Positions 8,825-17,294 of a stretch of DNA of 64,000 nucleotides are shown one piece after another. The notes beneath the pieces are model-generated. The model had not been told where the DNA came from, searched no databases, and saw nothing but the letters and a program-made list of their open reading frames with translations. The stretch comes from VRUE01 sp040879985 (lineage in GTDB: Bacteria; Actinomycetota; Thermoleophilia; Solirubrobacterales; 70-9): assembly GCA_040879985.1 (NCBI GenBank), contig JBBDJH010000004.1:84479-148478 (forward strand). The letters are read 5' to 3'. How positions within the stretch are numbered: the first letter of the stretch is position 1; every line of letters begins with the position of its first letter. Both the position numbers and the translations under genes were made by a program.

Positions 8825-9192
8825 ACCTGCTGCTCGCGGCGACGATCGGGATCCTCTTCGGCTCGGGCGCCTTCCTGCTGATGAAGCCCGACCTGTTCCG
8901 CGCCGTGGTCGGCGTCGTGCTGGTCTCCAACGCGGCCAACCTGACCCTGATGGCGAGCGGCCTCGGGCGCGGCGACAGCCCGATCTACCCCCTCGCCGAG
9001 GGCACCGTCTCCGATCCCCTGGTCCAGGCGATGACGATCACCGCAGTGGTGATCGGGTTCGGCGTCACCGCGCTGCTGCTCAGCCTCGCCTACCGCGTCT
9101 ACGCGACCTCGCGCACCGTCGACCTCGACGAGCTCTCGCACGCCGAGGCCAGCCACGAGGAAGAGCTGGAACGCGAGGAGATCTCGATATGA
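8821..9192 (+). CDS. mrpC: Mrp antiporter subunit C (NuoK-like)
   Basis: A 123-residue protein with three predicted membrane helices, related to complex I NuoK. The motif GVVLVSNAANLTLMASG near residues 36-52 matches the MrpC consensus. DPLVQAMTITAVVIGFGVTA in the third helix is characteristic (DPLPQALVLTAIVI in relatives). The C-terminus after residue 105 is a charged tail (SHAEASHEEELEREE) that extends beyond the usual length. The GTG start overlaps the mrpB stop, and the gene's TGA overlaps the mrpD ATG. Confidence 0.93.
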   Translation: MNLLLAATIGILFGSGAFLLMKPDLFRAVVGVVLVSNAANLTLMASGLGRGDSPIYPLAEGTVSDPLVQAMTITAVVIGFGVTALLLSLAYRVYATSRTVDLDELSHAEASHEEELEREEISI

Positions 9193-10559
9193 GCGTCGTC
9201 GTGCCGCTGCTGATCCCCTGGTTCGCCGGAGCCGCCTTCGCGCTGCTCGACGGCCGCCGCCGCTGGGTCGGCTGGGCGGCGGTGGGCGCCCTCGCGGCGA
9301 CCTTCGCCGCGACCTGCGCGCTGATCGCGCTGGTCGGCAACGAGGACGGCTCGACCGTCGCCGGCGACTGGCCGGCCGGGATCGGGATCGAGCTGAGGGC
9401 GGACGCGCTCGGCGTCCTCTTCGCCGTGATCTCCAACGGGGTGCTGCTCTCGGCGCTGGTCTTCGAGGTCGCGAGAGGGGTTCGCTCGCGCCTCTTCCCG
9501 TCCCTCGTCCTCTTCCTCTCCGCCGGGATGACCGGCCTCTTCCTGACCGCCGACATCTTCAACTTCTACGTCTTCTTCGAGCTCGCGATGATCGCCGCCT
9601 ACGCGCTCGCGGTCTACGGCGACGAGGCCCGCCAGCTGCGCGCCGGCTTCATCTTCGCGATCGTCAACCTGCTCGGCTCGTTCCTCTTCCTGATCGGGAT
9701 CGCGGCGATCTACCACGTCACCGGCACGCTCGAGATGACGACCGCCGCGGAGCGGATCGCGGCGGTCGAGCCGAGCGCCGTGATCCTGATCGCGATCGCG
9801 ATCTTCGTCGCCTTCGGAGTCAAGCTGGGCCTCTTCCCCTTCCACTTCTGGCTGCCGACCGTGTACGCGAGCGCCACCCCGGGCGTGGCGGCGATGCTGA
9901 GCGGCGCGGTCGCCAACATCGGCAGCTACGGGATCCTCCGCTTCGGCCCGGGGATCCTGCCGGCCGCGGTGGAGCTCGGCGCGACGGTGCTGATCGCGAT
10001 CGGAACGCTCAGCATCATCTACGGGGCGCTGCAGGCGATCTCGCGGCGCAGCTCGCAGGAGGTGCTGGCCTACTCGGCGATCGGCCAGGCCGGATACGTG
10101 CTGATCGCGATCGGGCTCGGCGGCCCCGCCGGCCTCACGGCGGCGATCGTCTACGCGGTCGTCAACTCGCTCAACAAGGCGCTGCTCTTTCTCGCAACGG
10201 GGGTGCGCGGGTTCCTGATCGGGGCGGCGTTCGCGGTCGGGGCGTTCAGCGTCGCCGGGGTCCCCCCCTCGGCCGGGTTCTTCGGCAAGGTCGAGCTGTT
10301 CAGGGCCGGCGTCGTCGAGGACAGCGTCGCGCTCGTGGCGCTGATCTTCCTCGGCGGGGCGCTCTCCTTCGTCTACATGTTCCAGATCTACCAGCACGAG
10401 TTCTGGGGGCCGAGCCGCCGCAGCGGCGCGGAGAGTCCCGCCGCCGTCCGCGCCGTCGCCGTCGCGCTGGCGGCGATCGTGATCGCCGTCGGCCTCTGGC
10501 CGGAGCCGCTGCTCGCCGCCAGCCGCGAGGCGGCCGCGGTGCTCGGGGGTGGCGGATGA
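9189..10559 (+). CDS. mrpD: Mrp antiporter subunit D
   Basis: A 456-residue polytopic protein of the NuoN/NuoM/MrpD antiporter-like family. FFELAMIAAYAL near 128-139 supplies the conserved membrane glutamate, and KLGLFPFHFWLPTVYA near 214-229 the conserved lysine of the proton channel. NSLNKALLFLATG near 330-342 is the third typical motif. Together with MrpA it forms the ion-translocating core. ATGA overlaps join it to both neighbours, so its dosage is tied to the rest of the complex. Nothing in the sequence suggests truncation or loss of function. Confidence 0.94.
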   Translation: MSVVVPLLIPWFAGAAFALLDGRRRWVGWAAVGALAATFAATCALIALVGNEDGSTVAGDWPAGIGIELRADALGVLFAVISNGVLLSALVFEVARGVRSRLFPSLVLFLSAGMTGLFLTADIFNFYVFFELAMIAAYALAVYGDEARQLRAGFIFAIVNLLGSFLFLIGIAAIYHVTGTLEMTTAAERIAAVEPSAVILIAIAIFVAFGVKLGLFPFHFWLPTVYASATPGVAAMLSGAVANIGSYGILRFGPGILPAAVELGATVLIAIGTLSIIYGALQAISRRSSQEVLAYSAIGQAGYVLIAIGLGGPAGLTAAIVYAVVNSLNKALLFLATGVRGFLIGAAFAVGAFSVAGVPPSAGFFGKVELFRAGVVEDSVALVALIFLGGALSFVYMFQIYQHEFWGPSRRSGAESPAAVRAVAVALAAIVIAVGLWPEPLLAASREAAAVLGGGG

Positions 10560-11050
10560 CCAGCCGCCTGCTCGCCGTCGCGCTGCTCGCCGCGATCTAC
10601 CTGCTCACCCTGGGCAGCCTCGATCTTTGGGACCTCGGGGCGGGGCTGCTGGTCGGCGCGGCGATCGCGATCGGGCTGCGGCGCTTCCTCTTCGCGGGCG
10701 AGCCGCTGCCCGCCCGCGTGCTCGCCGCGCGAACCATCCACCTGCCGCTCTACGTGCTGGCGGTCGGCTGGGAGGTGGTGCGCGGCACCTGGCAGGTGGC
10801 GCTGATCGTTGCCGGCCTGCGGCCGCTGCGCCGGCCGGGCATCGTCGCGGTGCCGATCGGCGAACGCAGCCCGACCGGCGTGGCCGTCTCGGTGCTGGCG
10901 ATCACGCTCTCGCCGGGCGAGCTCTACGTCGACACCGACGAGGCGCGGGGGACGATGCTGATCCACGTCCTCGACGCCGACGACCCCGACGCGGTGCGCG
11001 ACCGCTTCCAGCGCTTCTACGACCGCTTCCAGAGGAAGGTGTTCCCCTAG
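10556..11050 (+). CDS. mrpE: Mrp antiporter subunit E
   Basis: A 164-residue protein with two or three N-terminal hydrophobic segments (about residues 4-45 and 60-90) and a soluble C-terminal part. The sequence SVLAITLSPGELYVD near 115-129 corresponds to the MrpE signature in which NSITLTPGT is usual. IHVLDADDPDAVRDRFQRFY near the end is the usual C-terminal domain. It is one of the small subunits needed for antiporter assembly. ATG overlaps the mrpD stop, and its TAG shares one base with the GTG of mrpF. Confidence 0.9.
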   Translation: MTSRLLAVALLAAIYLLTLGSLDLWDLGAGLLVGAAIAIGLRRFLFAGEPLPARVLAARTIHLPLYVLAVGWEVVRGTWQVALIVAGLRPLRRPGIVAVPIGERSPTGVAVSVLAITLSPGELYVDTDEARGTMLIHVLDADDPDAVRDRFQRFYDRFQRKVFP

Positions 11051-11316
11051 TGCACGAGACGGTCTTCTATGTGGCGGTGCTGTGGTTGGCGGTGCTCGGG
11101 ATCGGCGCCGGGGCGAAGGTGCTGCTGGCGCCCACGGCCGGGGGCCGCATCCTCGCCCTCGACACCCTGATCGTGGTGCTGATCGGCCTGCTGGTGCTCT
11201 GGTCGAACGCCGAGGGGGTCGCCTACTTCATGGACGCGGCGCTGATGCTCGCCGTGCTGGCCTTCATCGGGACGCTCGCCGCGGCCCACTTCAACAGCGA
11301 CGGGAAGCTGTTCTGA
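11050..11316 (+). CDS. mrpF: Mrp antiporter subunit F
   Basis: An 88-residue protein made almost entirely of three membrane helices, the size and layout of MrpF. GPTxxDRV-type residues of the family are here represented by APTAGGRILALDTLIVV. GTG is the only start available right after mrpE and shares a base with its TAG. MrpF is required for the complex, and in some bacteria its homologue has been linked to bile-salt or Na+ efflux; no separate role can be read here. Confidence 0.88.
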   Translation: MHETVFYVAVLWLAVLGIGAGAKVLLAPTAGGRILALDTLIVVLIGLLVLWSNAEGVAYFMDAALMLAVLAFIGTLAAAHFNSDGKLF

Positions 11317-11321
11317 ACGCC

Positions 11322-11642
11322 ATGGCCGTGCTCGCCGACATGCTGATCGCGCTGGGGCTGCTGCTCACCACCCTCGGGGTCGTCGGCATCTACCGGATGC
11401 CCGACGTCTACACGCAGCTGCACGCGTCCGGCAAGGCCGCGTTCCTCGGCACCCTGGCCTTCCTCGCCGCCGCGGCCGTCGCCGGGCAGGGCGCGGTCGA
11501 CGCCAGGGCGATCCTGATCGCGCTCTTCCTCGTCCTGACCACGCCGGTCTCCGCCCACGTGATCGCCCGCGCGTCCCACGCCCGCGGCGAGCCGCTGGCC
11601 TCGCCCGGCGCGACCGACGAGTCGAGCCGGGACCCGGCCTAG
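11322..11642 (+). CDS. mrpG: Mrp antiporter subunit G
   Basis: A 106-residue protein with three membrane helices closing the seven-gene operon. GVVGIYRMPDVYTQLHASGKAAFLG (read from about residue 18) fits the MrpG consensus in which GLxRLPDxYxRLHA is invariant. A CTG at 11313 overlapping the mrpF stop could add three residues, but ATG at 11322 gives the normal start. The hydrophilic C-terminal tail is short. The gene is convergent with asd 17 bases later, so there is little space for a terminator between them. Confidence 0.92.
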   Translation: MAVLADMLIALGLLLTTLGVVGIYRMPDVYTQLHASGKAAFLGTLAFLAAAAVAGQGAVDARAILIALFLVLTTPVSAHVIARASHARGEPLASPGATDESSRDPA

Positions 11643-11659
11643 CCCCGACTGATCCCGAG

Positions 11660-12697
11660 TCAACCGTCGCGCAGCAGGCCGCGCTCGATCAGCAGCTCGG
11701 CGACCTGGACGGCGTTGGTGGCGGCGCCCTTGCGCAGGTTGTCGCCGGCGACCCAGAGGTTGAGGCAGCGCTCGTGGCCGGGGTCGCGGCGGATCCGGCC
11801 GACGAGGACCTCGTCGCGGCCGGCGGCGTCGATCGCAAGCGGGTAGCGGCCGGCGCCGGGGTCGTCGACGACGACCACACCGGGCGCCTCGGCGAGCAGC
11901 GCCCGGCACTCCTCGGGCGAGAGGTCCTCGCCGGTCTGCACGTTGACCGACTCGGAGTGGCCGGTAAAGACCGGCACGCGGGCGCAGGTGGCGGAGATCC
12001 CGACCTCGTCGCCGAGGTCGAGGATCTTGCGCGTCTCGGCCATCACCTTGCGCTCCTCGGTGGTGTAGTCATCGCCGTCGGCGAAGACCTCGACCTGGGG
12101 AAGGACGTTGAAGGCGATCCGGTGCGGGTAGACCGAGGCGGGCGGGCACTCGTCGCCCTCGAGGACCAGCTTCGACTGCCGGCGCAGCTCCTCAATCGCC
12201 TTCTGGCCGGTGCCGGAGACCGCCTGGTAACTGGAGACGACGATGCGCTCGAGGCCGGCGGCGCGGTGGATCGGCGCCAGCGCCATCATCGCGACCATCG
12301 TCGTGCAGTTCGGGTTGGCGACGATCCCCTTGTGGCCGTCGGCGGCCTCGGGGTTGATCCCGGCGACGACCAGCGGCACGTCCTCGTGCATCCGCCAGAA
12401 GCTCGTGTTGTCGACCACCACGGCGCCCGCCTCGACCAGCTTCGGCGCCCACTCGGCGCTGACCGCGCCCCCGGCCGAGGAGAGCACCAGGTCGAGGCCC
12501 TCGATCGCCGCCTCGCTCAGGGCGCGGACCTCGAGCGCCTCGTCGCCCCACTCGATATCGCGCCCGGCGGAGCGCTCGGAGGCGAACGGGACCACCTCCG
12601 AGGCAGGGAAATCGCGCTCGGCGAGGATGCCGAGGATGGTCGAGCCGACCGCCCCGGTCGCGCCCAGCACACCGACTCTGTACCCGTCGCCCGCCAT
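11660..12697 (-). CDS. asd: Aspartate-semialdehyde dehydrogenase
   Basis: Reduces aspartyl phosphate to aspartate semialdehyde with NADPH, the second step of the lysine/threonine/methionine/diaminopimelate pathway. The N-terminal Rossmann motif GATGAVG is at about residues 10-16. The active-site segment NPNCTTM contains the catalytic cysteine near residue 129. The start is the ATG at 12697, giving 345 residues, the usual length; a longer upstream reading frame has no family-like sequence. It lies 19 bases downstream of lysC on the same strand, and the two enzymes catalyse successive reactions, as in many actinobacterial ask-asd operons. Confidence 0.96.
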   Translation of the reverse strand: MAGDGYRVGVLGATGAVGSTILGILAERDFPASEVVPFASERSAGRDIEWGDEALEVRALSEAAIEGLDLVLSSAGGAVSAEWAPKLVEAGAVVVDNTSFWRMHEDVPLVVAGINPEAADGHKGIVANPNCTTMVAMMALAPIHRAAGLERIVVSSYQAVSGTGQKAIEELRRQSKLVLEGDECPPASVYPHRIAFNVLPQVEVFADGDDYTTEERKVMAETRKILDLGDEVGISATCARVPVFTGHSESVNVQTGEDLSPEECRALLAEAPGVVVVDDPGAGRYPLAIDAAGRDEVLVGRIRRDPGHERCLNLWVAGDNLRKGAATNAVQVAELLIERGLLRDG

Positions 12698-12716
12698 CGC
12701 TCGAGTATGACGCGGC

Positions 12717-14015
12717 TCAGCCGCTGACCGTGGGGCGGTGGCCGGCGCCCATCGGGTCCTCGGGTCGCACGGCATCGGCTCCCAGGTCGAAGGCCTTGTG
12801 GAGGGCCTTGACCGCGTCGGCGACGCGGTCGGCGTCGATGACGCAGGAGATCTTGATCGGCGAGGTGGAGATCATCTCGATGTTGATCCGCTCGGCGCCG
12901 AGCACCTCGAAGACCTTGGCGGCGACGCCGGGGTGCGAGCGCATGCCGGCGCCGACGATCGAGACCTTGCCGATCCGCTCGTCGCTGCGCACGCCCTGGC
13001 TGACCGCGAGGGCGCTGACGGTGTCGATCGCCGCGGGCAGGTCGCCGCGGTCGACGGTGAAGGAGAGGTCGGCGAGCGCGTCGTCGCCGACCGGCTCGTT
13101 CTGGATGATCACGTCGACGTTGATCTCCGCCTCGGCCAGCGCCGAGAAGATCCTGCCGGCCACGCCGGGCTCGTCGCCGACGCCGGTCAGCGTCACCCGG
13201 GCCTCGCCGTCGGAGTGGGTCACTGCGGTTACGAAAGGCTGCTCCATGGTCTGCTGCTCGCTCTCCTCTTCGCTGACCACGAGGGTACCGGGGCCGTCCT
13301 CGAAGCTGCTGCGGCAGTGGATGCGCACGCCGTTGTTGCGCGCGTACTCGACCGAGCGCAGCTGCAGCACCTTGGCCCCCGAGGCCGACATCTCCAACAT
13401 CTCCTCGTAGGAGGCGACGGGCAGCTTGCGCGCGTCGGCGACGATCCGCGGGTCGGCGCTGAAGACGCCGGCGACGTCGGTGTAGATCTCGCAGACGCTC
13501 GCCTCGAGCGCCGCGGCGAGGGCGACGGCGGTGGTGTCGGAGCCGCCCCGCCCCAGCGTGGTCACGTCGTGGCTCTCGGTCGAGACGCCCTGGAAGCCGG
13601 CGACGAGGACGATCCGGTCCTGCCCGAGCTTCTCGCGAATGCGATCGGCGCGCACGTCGACGATCTTCGCCTTGGTGTGGAAGGAGTCGGTGACGATGCC
13701 GGCCTGGGAGCCGGTCAGCGAGATCGCCTCGTGGCCCATGTCGTGGATCGCCATCGCGCAGAGCGCGCAGGAGATCCGCTCGCCGGTCGAGAGCAGCATG
13801 TCCATCTCGCGGGCGACCGGCCGCGCGGAGATCTCCAGCGCCTGGGCGACCAGCTCGTCGGTCGTCTTGCCGCGGGCCGAGAGCACCGCGACGACGCGGT
13901 TGCCGGCATCGCGAGCGGCAACGATCCGCCGCGCAGCACGCTTGATCTCCCCGGCGCCGGCCACCGAGGTCCCACCGAACTTCATCACGACTATGTCGGA
14001 GCTCTGCGCGCGCAT
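12717..14015 (-). CDS. lysC: Aspartate kinase
   Basis: Phosphorylates aspartate with ATP, the committed step of the aspartate family. The nucleotide and substrate motif KFGGTSV begins at residue 12, and the kinase domain continues to about residue 250. Two C-terminal ACT domains (about 265-345 and 350-425) are the usual sites for feedback by lysine and/or threonine. At 432 residues it is a full-length Ask. A GTG directly in front of the ATG (14018) is an alternative start. The gene precedes asd with a 19-base gap, so both are probably co-transcribed. About 115 bases separate it from the divergent MMPL gene. Actinobacterial ask genes often carry an internal start for a separate beta subunit; I did not find a clear one. 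Confidence 0.96.
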   Translation of the reverse strand: MRAQSSDIVVMKFGGTSVAGAGEIKRAARRIVAARDAGNRVVAVLSARGKTTDELVAQALEISARPVAREMDMLLSTGERISCALCAMAIHDMGHEAISLTGSQAGIVTDSFHTKAKIVDVRADRIREKLGQDRIVLVAGFQGVSTESHDVTTLGRGGSDTTAVALAAALEASVCEIYTDVAGVFSADPRIVADARKLPVASYEEMLEMSASGAKVLQLRSVEYARNNGVRIHCRSSFEDGPGTLVVSEEESEQQTMEQPFVTAVTHSDGEARVTLTGVGDEPGVAGRIFSALAEAEINVDVIIQNEPVGDDALADLSFTVDRGDLPAAIDTVSALAVSQGVRSDERIGKVSIVGAGMRSHPGVAAKVFEVLGAERINIEMISTSPIKISCVIDADRVADAVKALHKAFDLGADAVRPEDPMGAGHRPTVSG

Positions 14016-14131
14016 CACGAACGACTGAGAATAGACCCGCTAAAGCCCAGGCGAGCCAAGAATCCCCCGAGCGGCTCACCGTGACCCCGTTCACGGTCAA
14101 GATGGCAACCCTCTGATAGACCCACTCGCTG

Positions 14132-16276
14132 ATGTTCGACGCACTTGCCCGCTTCGCCGATCGCCGCGCCCGCAGGGTCGGCCTCTTCGCGATCTTCTTC
14201 TTCCTGCTCGCCGCGGCGTTCGGCGGCTCGGTCGCCGAGCGGCTCGACCCCTACGGCGCCGACGACCCCGAGACCGAGGCGGTCGAAGCGCGCGAGGCGC
14301 TGCGCGACGCCGGCTACCGCCACCCCGGCGCGGTCGTCGTCGTCCGCGACGCGCCCGTCGCGACCCCCGCTGGGCGGGCGAAGGTCGCCGAGCTGAGTCG
14401 CGAGCTGTGGGCGATGCCCGACGTCGATCTCGTCGCCGGCTACCTCGACACCGGCTCGCGCGACTTCGTCTCCGACGACGGCCGCTCCACCTATCTCTCG
14501 ATCACCCTGGCCCCGCTCGACGACAAGGAATGGCAGGAGGCCGGAGCGCAGATCGTCGAGCACTACGCCGCCAACCCGGACGTGATCGTCGGCGGGCCGG
14601 CGGTCGCCCAGGAGCAGGTCAACAAGCAGGTCGAGAGCGACCTGCAGAGGGCCGAGATGCTCGCCTTCCCGCTGCTCTTCCTGCTCTCGCTGCTTTTCTT
14701 CCGCAGCCTCGTCGCCGCCCTGCTGCCACTGATGATCGGCGCCCTGGCGATCGTCGGCACCTTCCTGATCCTCCGCCTGGCCAGCGAACTCGGCTCGGTC
14801 TCGATCTTCGCGCTCAACCTGACCACGGCGCTCGGCCTCGGCCTCTCGATCGACTACTCGCTGTTCATCGTCTCCCGCTACCGCGAGGAGATCGCCAAGG
14901 ACGGCCCGGGACTGGCGGCGATGCGGCGTGTGCTCGCGACGGCGGGGCGGACCGTCTTCTTCTCCGCGCTGACGGTCTCCGCCGCGCTCGCCTCGCTGCT
15001 CGTCTTCCCGCAGCGCTTCCTCTACTCGATGGGGCTCGGCGGCGCCCTGGTGGCGCTGTTCGCGGCGCTGATCTCGCTGACCGTGCTGCCCGCCGTGCTC
15101 ACCCTGCTCGGCGACCGGGTCAACTCGCTGGCGCCGCGCTTTCTGCGCCGCCGCGCCGAGGCCGAGGCGCGGCCCGACGAGCAGGGCTTCTGGTACCGGC
15201 TCTCGCGCTTCGTCATGCGCCGCCCGATCGGCGTCGCCACCGCCAGCGCCGCGGTGCTGATCGTGATGGGAATCCCCTTCCTCTCGATCAAGTTCGACAC
15301 CGTCGACCCGAAAGTGCTGCCCGAGCAGGCGAGCGCGCGCCAGGCCTACGAGATCGCCAGCGCGGAGTTCCCGCCCAACCGCGAGGTGCCGATCCTGATC
15401 GCCGTGCGCGGCGGCGGCCCGCGGGCGCCGGCGGCACTGGCGCGCGAGGTGCGCGGCGTCGACGGCATCGCCGCCGTGCAACCGCCGCAGCGCCTCGGCC
15501 GCGACTACGCCCTGATCGCGGCGGTCTCCGAGAACCCGTTCCCATCTGAGCAGAGCCGCGCCAGCGTCGAGCAGGTGCGCGACCTGGGTGTGCCCGGGGC
15601 GACGGTCCAGGTCAGCGGCGCGACCGCCGAATTCCTCGACTTCCAGGACAGCCTCGCCCGTCACGGACCGGTCGCGCTGGCGATCGTGATCGGCTCGACC
15701 CTGGTCATCCTCTTCCTGATGACCGGCTCGGTTGTGCTGCCGATCAAGTCGCTGATCATGAGCTTCCTCAACCTGATTGCCGTCTTCGGCCTGCTCGTGC
15801 TGATCTTCCAGGAAGGCCGCCTCGAAGGGCTGCTCGACTACACCAGCAGCGGGGCGTTGGAGCAGACGATGCCGATCCTGCTCTTCGCCGTCGCCTTCGG
15901 CCTCTCCACCGACTACGCGGTCTTCCTGCTCTCGCGGATCAAGGAGGCGCGCGACGACGGCGCCTCGGAGTCGGAGTGCGTCGCGATCGGACTCGAGCGG
16001 ACGGGGCGGATCGTGACCGCCGCGGCGCTGCTCTTCGCGGTCGCGCTCGGCGCCTTCGCCACCTCGCAGATCCTCTTCGTCAAGCAGAACGGGGTCGGCA
16101 CGGCGCTCGCCGTGCTGATCGACGCCAGCATCGTCCGCGCCCTGCTCGTGCCCTCGCTGATGGAGCTGCTCGGCAAGTGGAACTGGTGGGCACCGGGCCC
16201 GCTGCGGCGGCTGCACAACCGCTTCGGAATCAGCGAGACGCTGCCCAAAGCGAGTCCAGGACCTGAGGCGGTCTGA
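14132..16276 (+). CDS. MMPL/RND-family membrane exporter
   Basis: A 714-residue protein with the repeated RND architecture: one N-terminal helix, a periplasmic domain (about 40-170), five clustered helices (about 170-330), a second helix plus periplasmic domain (about 360-500) and a final five-helix cluster. The segment LGLGLSIDYSLFIVSRYREE near 230-249 and its counterpart AFGLSTDYAVFLLSRIKEAR near 588-607 are the diagnostic MMPL motifs, each with the aspartate used for proton coupling. Family members export lipids or small hydrophobic compounds in actinobacteria; the cargo here is not evident. No regulator of obvious pairing is adjacent. The stop codon lies within a palindrome shared with the convergent downstream gene. 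Confidence 0.88.
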   Translation: MFDALARFADRRARRVGLFAIFFFLLAAAFGGSVAERLDPYGADDPETEAVEAREALRDAGYRHPGAVVVVRDAPVATPAGRAKVAELSRELWAMPDVDLVAGYLDTGSRDFVSDDGRSTYLSITLAPLDDKEWQEAGAQIVEHYAANPDVIVGGPAVAQEQVNKQVESDLQRAEMLAFPLLFLLSLLFFRSLVAALLPLMIGALAIVGTFLILRLASELGSVSIFALNLTTALGLGLSIDYSLFIVSRYREEIAKDGPGLAAMRRVLATAGRTVFFSALTVSAALASLLVFPQRFLYSMGLGGALVALFAALISLTVLPAVLTLLGDRVNSLAPRFLRRRAEAEARPDEQGFWYRLSRFVMRRPIGVATASAAVLIVMGIPFLSIKFDTVDPKVLPEQASARQAYEIASAEFPPNREVPILIAVRGGGPRAPAALAREVRGVDGIAAVQPPQRLGRDYALIAAVSENPFPSEQSRASVEQVRDLGVPGATVQVSGATAEFLDFQDSLARHGPVALAIVIGSTLVILFLMTGSVVLPIKSLIMSFLNLIAVFGLLVLIFQEGRLEGLLDYTSSGALEQTMPILLFAVAFGLSTDYAVFLLSRIKEARDDGASESECVAIGLERTGRIVTAAALLFAVALGAFATSQILFVKQNGVGTALAVLIDASIVRALLVPSLMELLGKWNWWAPGPLRRLHNRFGISETLPKASPGPEAV

Positions 16277-16395
16277 CCAAGCAGATCAAGGAACTCGCGC
16301 TTCGCGCTCACACCCCGCCTTCGGCGGGGGTCGCGAAGCGTGCTCTGCACGTGAGCGACCGAGGACGCCGATATGCGCCGGTCAGACCGCCTCAG
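16263..16395. terminator. Large palindrome, probable bidirectional terminator
   Basis: Perfect 16-base inverted repeats (16263-16278 and 16380-16395) enclose 101 bases. Inside are further stems: 16298-16306 with 16332-16340, and 16313-16319 with 16323-16329 (CCCCGCC/GGCGGGG, loop TTC). The outer arms supply the stop codons of both convergent genes. No long T-run follows the inner hairpin, so termination may be factor-dependent. Confidence 0.7.
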
Positions 16396-17240
16396 GCGAA
16401 GGCCTGAGAGGCGCGGCGGCGTAGGTCTGCGTTGAGCATCCCCGTCACCTCGCTGGGGCGCTTGCCGGCGGCGGGAATCGCGTCGCCGATCAGGCCGCTG
16501 GCGCGGAAGCCGTAGAGCGGCGCGTCGAAGCCCGCCTCGCGAATCTTGCGGACCAGCCGCACGGCGGAGGGGGTGTCGGCGCCCGGGCCGCAGAGGACGA
16601 TCGCGGTCGGGTCGAGGGCGCCTAGGGCGCGCTCCATGCGCTCCTCGGCGAGCTCGTCGGAGAGCATCAGCACGCGGAAGCCGGCCCGGCGCAGGGCCAG
16701 GTCGAGGGCCTGGGCGTGGACTGCCTCGGCGTCGGAGCCGCGGCTGGAATCGAGCAGGAGGATGCCGGCGGGACGCGACGCGGTCGAGGCGAGGCGGCGG
16801 GCGCCGTGCAGCCAACCGCTCGCCCAGCGGGCGGCGAATTCGAGCTCGGCCTCGCGCTCGGGGTCGGCGGCGAGCTCGTCGATCGCGGGCAGCAGCAGCT
16901 CCTCGACCGTGCGCTCCAGCGGCCGGATCGCCAGGCTCTGCTCGACCGCGCGGTTGGCGGCGTCCTCGTCGAAGCCCTCGAGGGCGGCGAACAGGCTGCC
17001 GCCGCTGGCGGGGGCTTCCTGACGCTGGCGCGACAGCTCGATCGCCGAGCTGATGTTGCCGGTCTCGCCGAGCGCGTCGCGCAGCGTCTGCAGCTCGATC
17101 AGCTCGTAGTTACGGTGGTTGCCCGGGGTGCGCTTCGGAACCGGGTAGCCGTAGCGGCGCTCCCAGCTGCGCAAAGTGTTGGGGCTGACACCCAGAACTT
17201 CCGCGGCGGCGTTGGTTCGAATTCCCGGCATGGGCAGCAT
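16392..17240 (-). CDS. MerR-type HTH regulator with cobalamin-binding-like C-terminal fold
   Basis: A 282-residue regulator. Residues 5-75 form a MerR winged helix (AAEVLGVSPNTLRSWERRYG then PKRTPGNHRNY), as in LitR/CarH and related light- or B12-responsive repressors. Residues 85-160 resemble the helical B12-binding cap, and 165-280 the Rossmann-like domain. The DxHxxG motif that coordinates cobalamin is missing: the corresponding stretch is SDAEAVHAQALDLALRRAG. The protein may therefore bind another ligand or act as a scaffold (inference). ATG at 17231 is an alternative start. The last codons fall in the palindrome shared with the MMPL gene. Target genes are unknown; the MMPL exporter and the GGDEF gene are the nearest candidates. 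Confidence 0.82.
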   Translation of the reverse strand: MLPMPGIRTNAAAEVLGVSPNTLRSWERRYGYPVPKRTPGNHRNYELIELQTLRDALGETGNISSAIELSRQRQEAPASGGSLFAALEGFDEDAANRAVEQSLAIRPLERTVEELLLPAIDELAADPEREAELEFAARWASGWLHGARRLASTASRPAGILLLDSSRGSDAEAVHAQALDLALRRAGFRVLMLSDELAEERMERALGALDPTAIVLCGPGADTPSAVRLVRKIREAGFDAPLYGFRASGLIGDAIPAAGKRPSEVTGMLNADLRRRASQAFA

Positions 17241-17294
17241 TCTGGCAGCGAATTTCCAGGTTTACACCGGTTATGGACAGATTTGCGAAATCTG

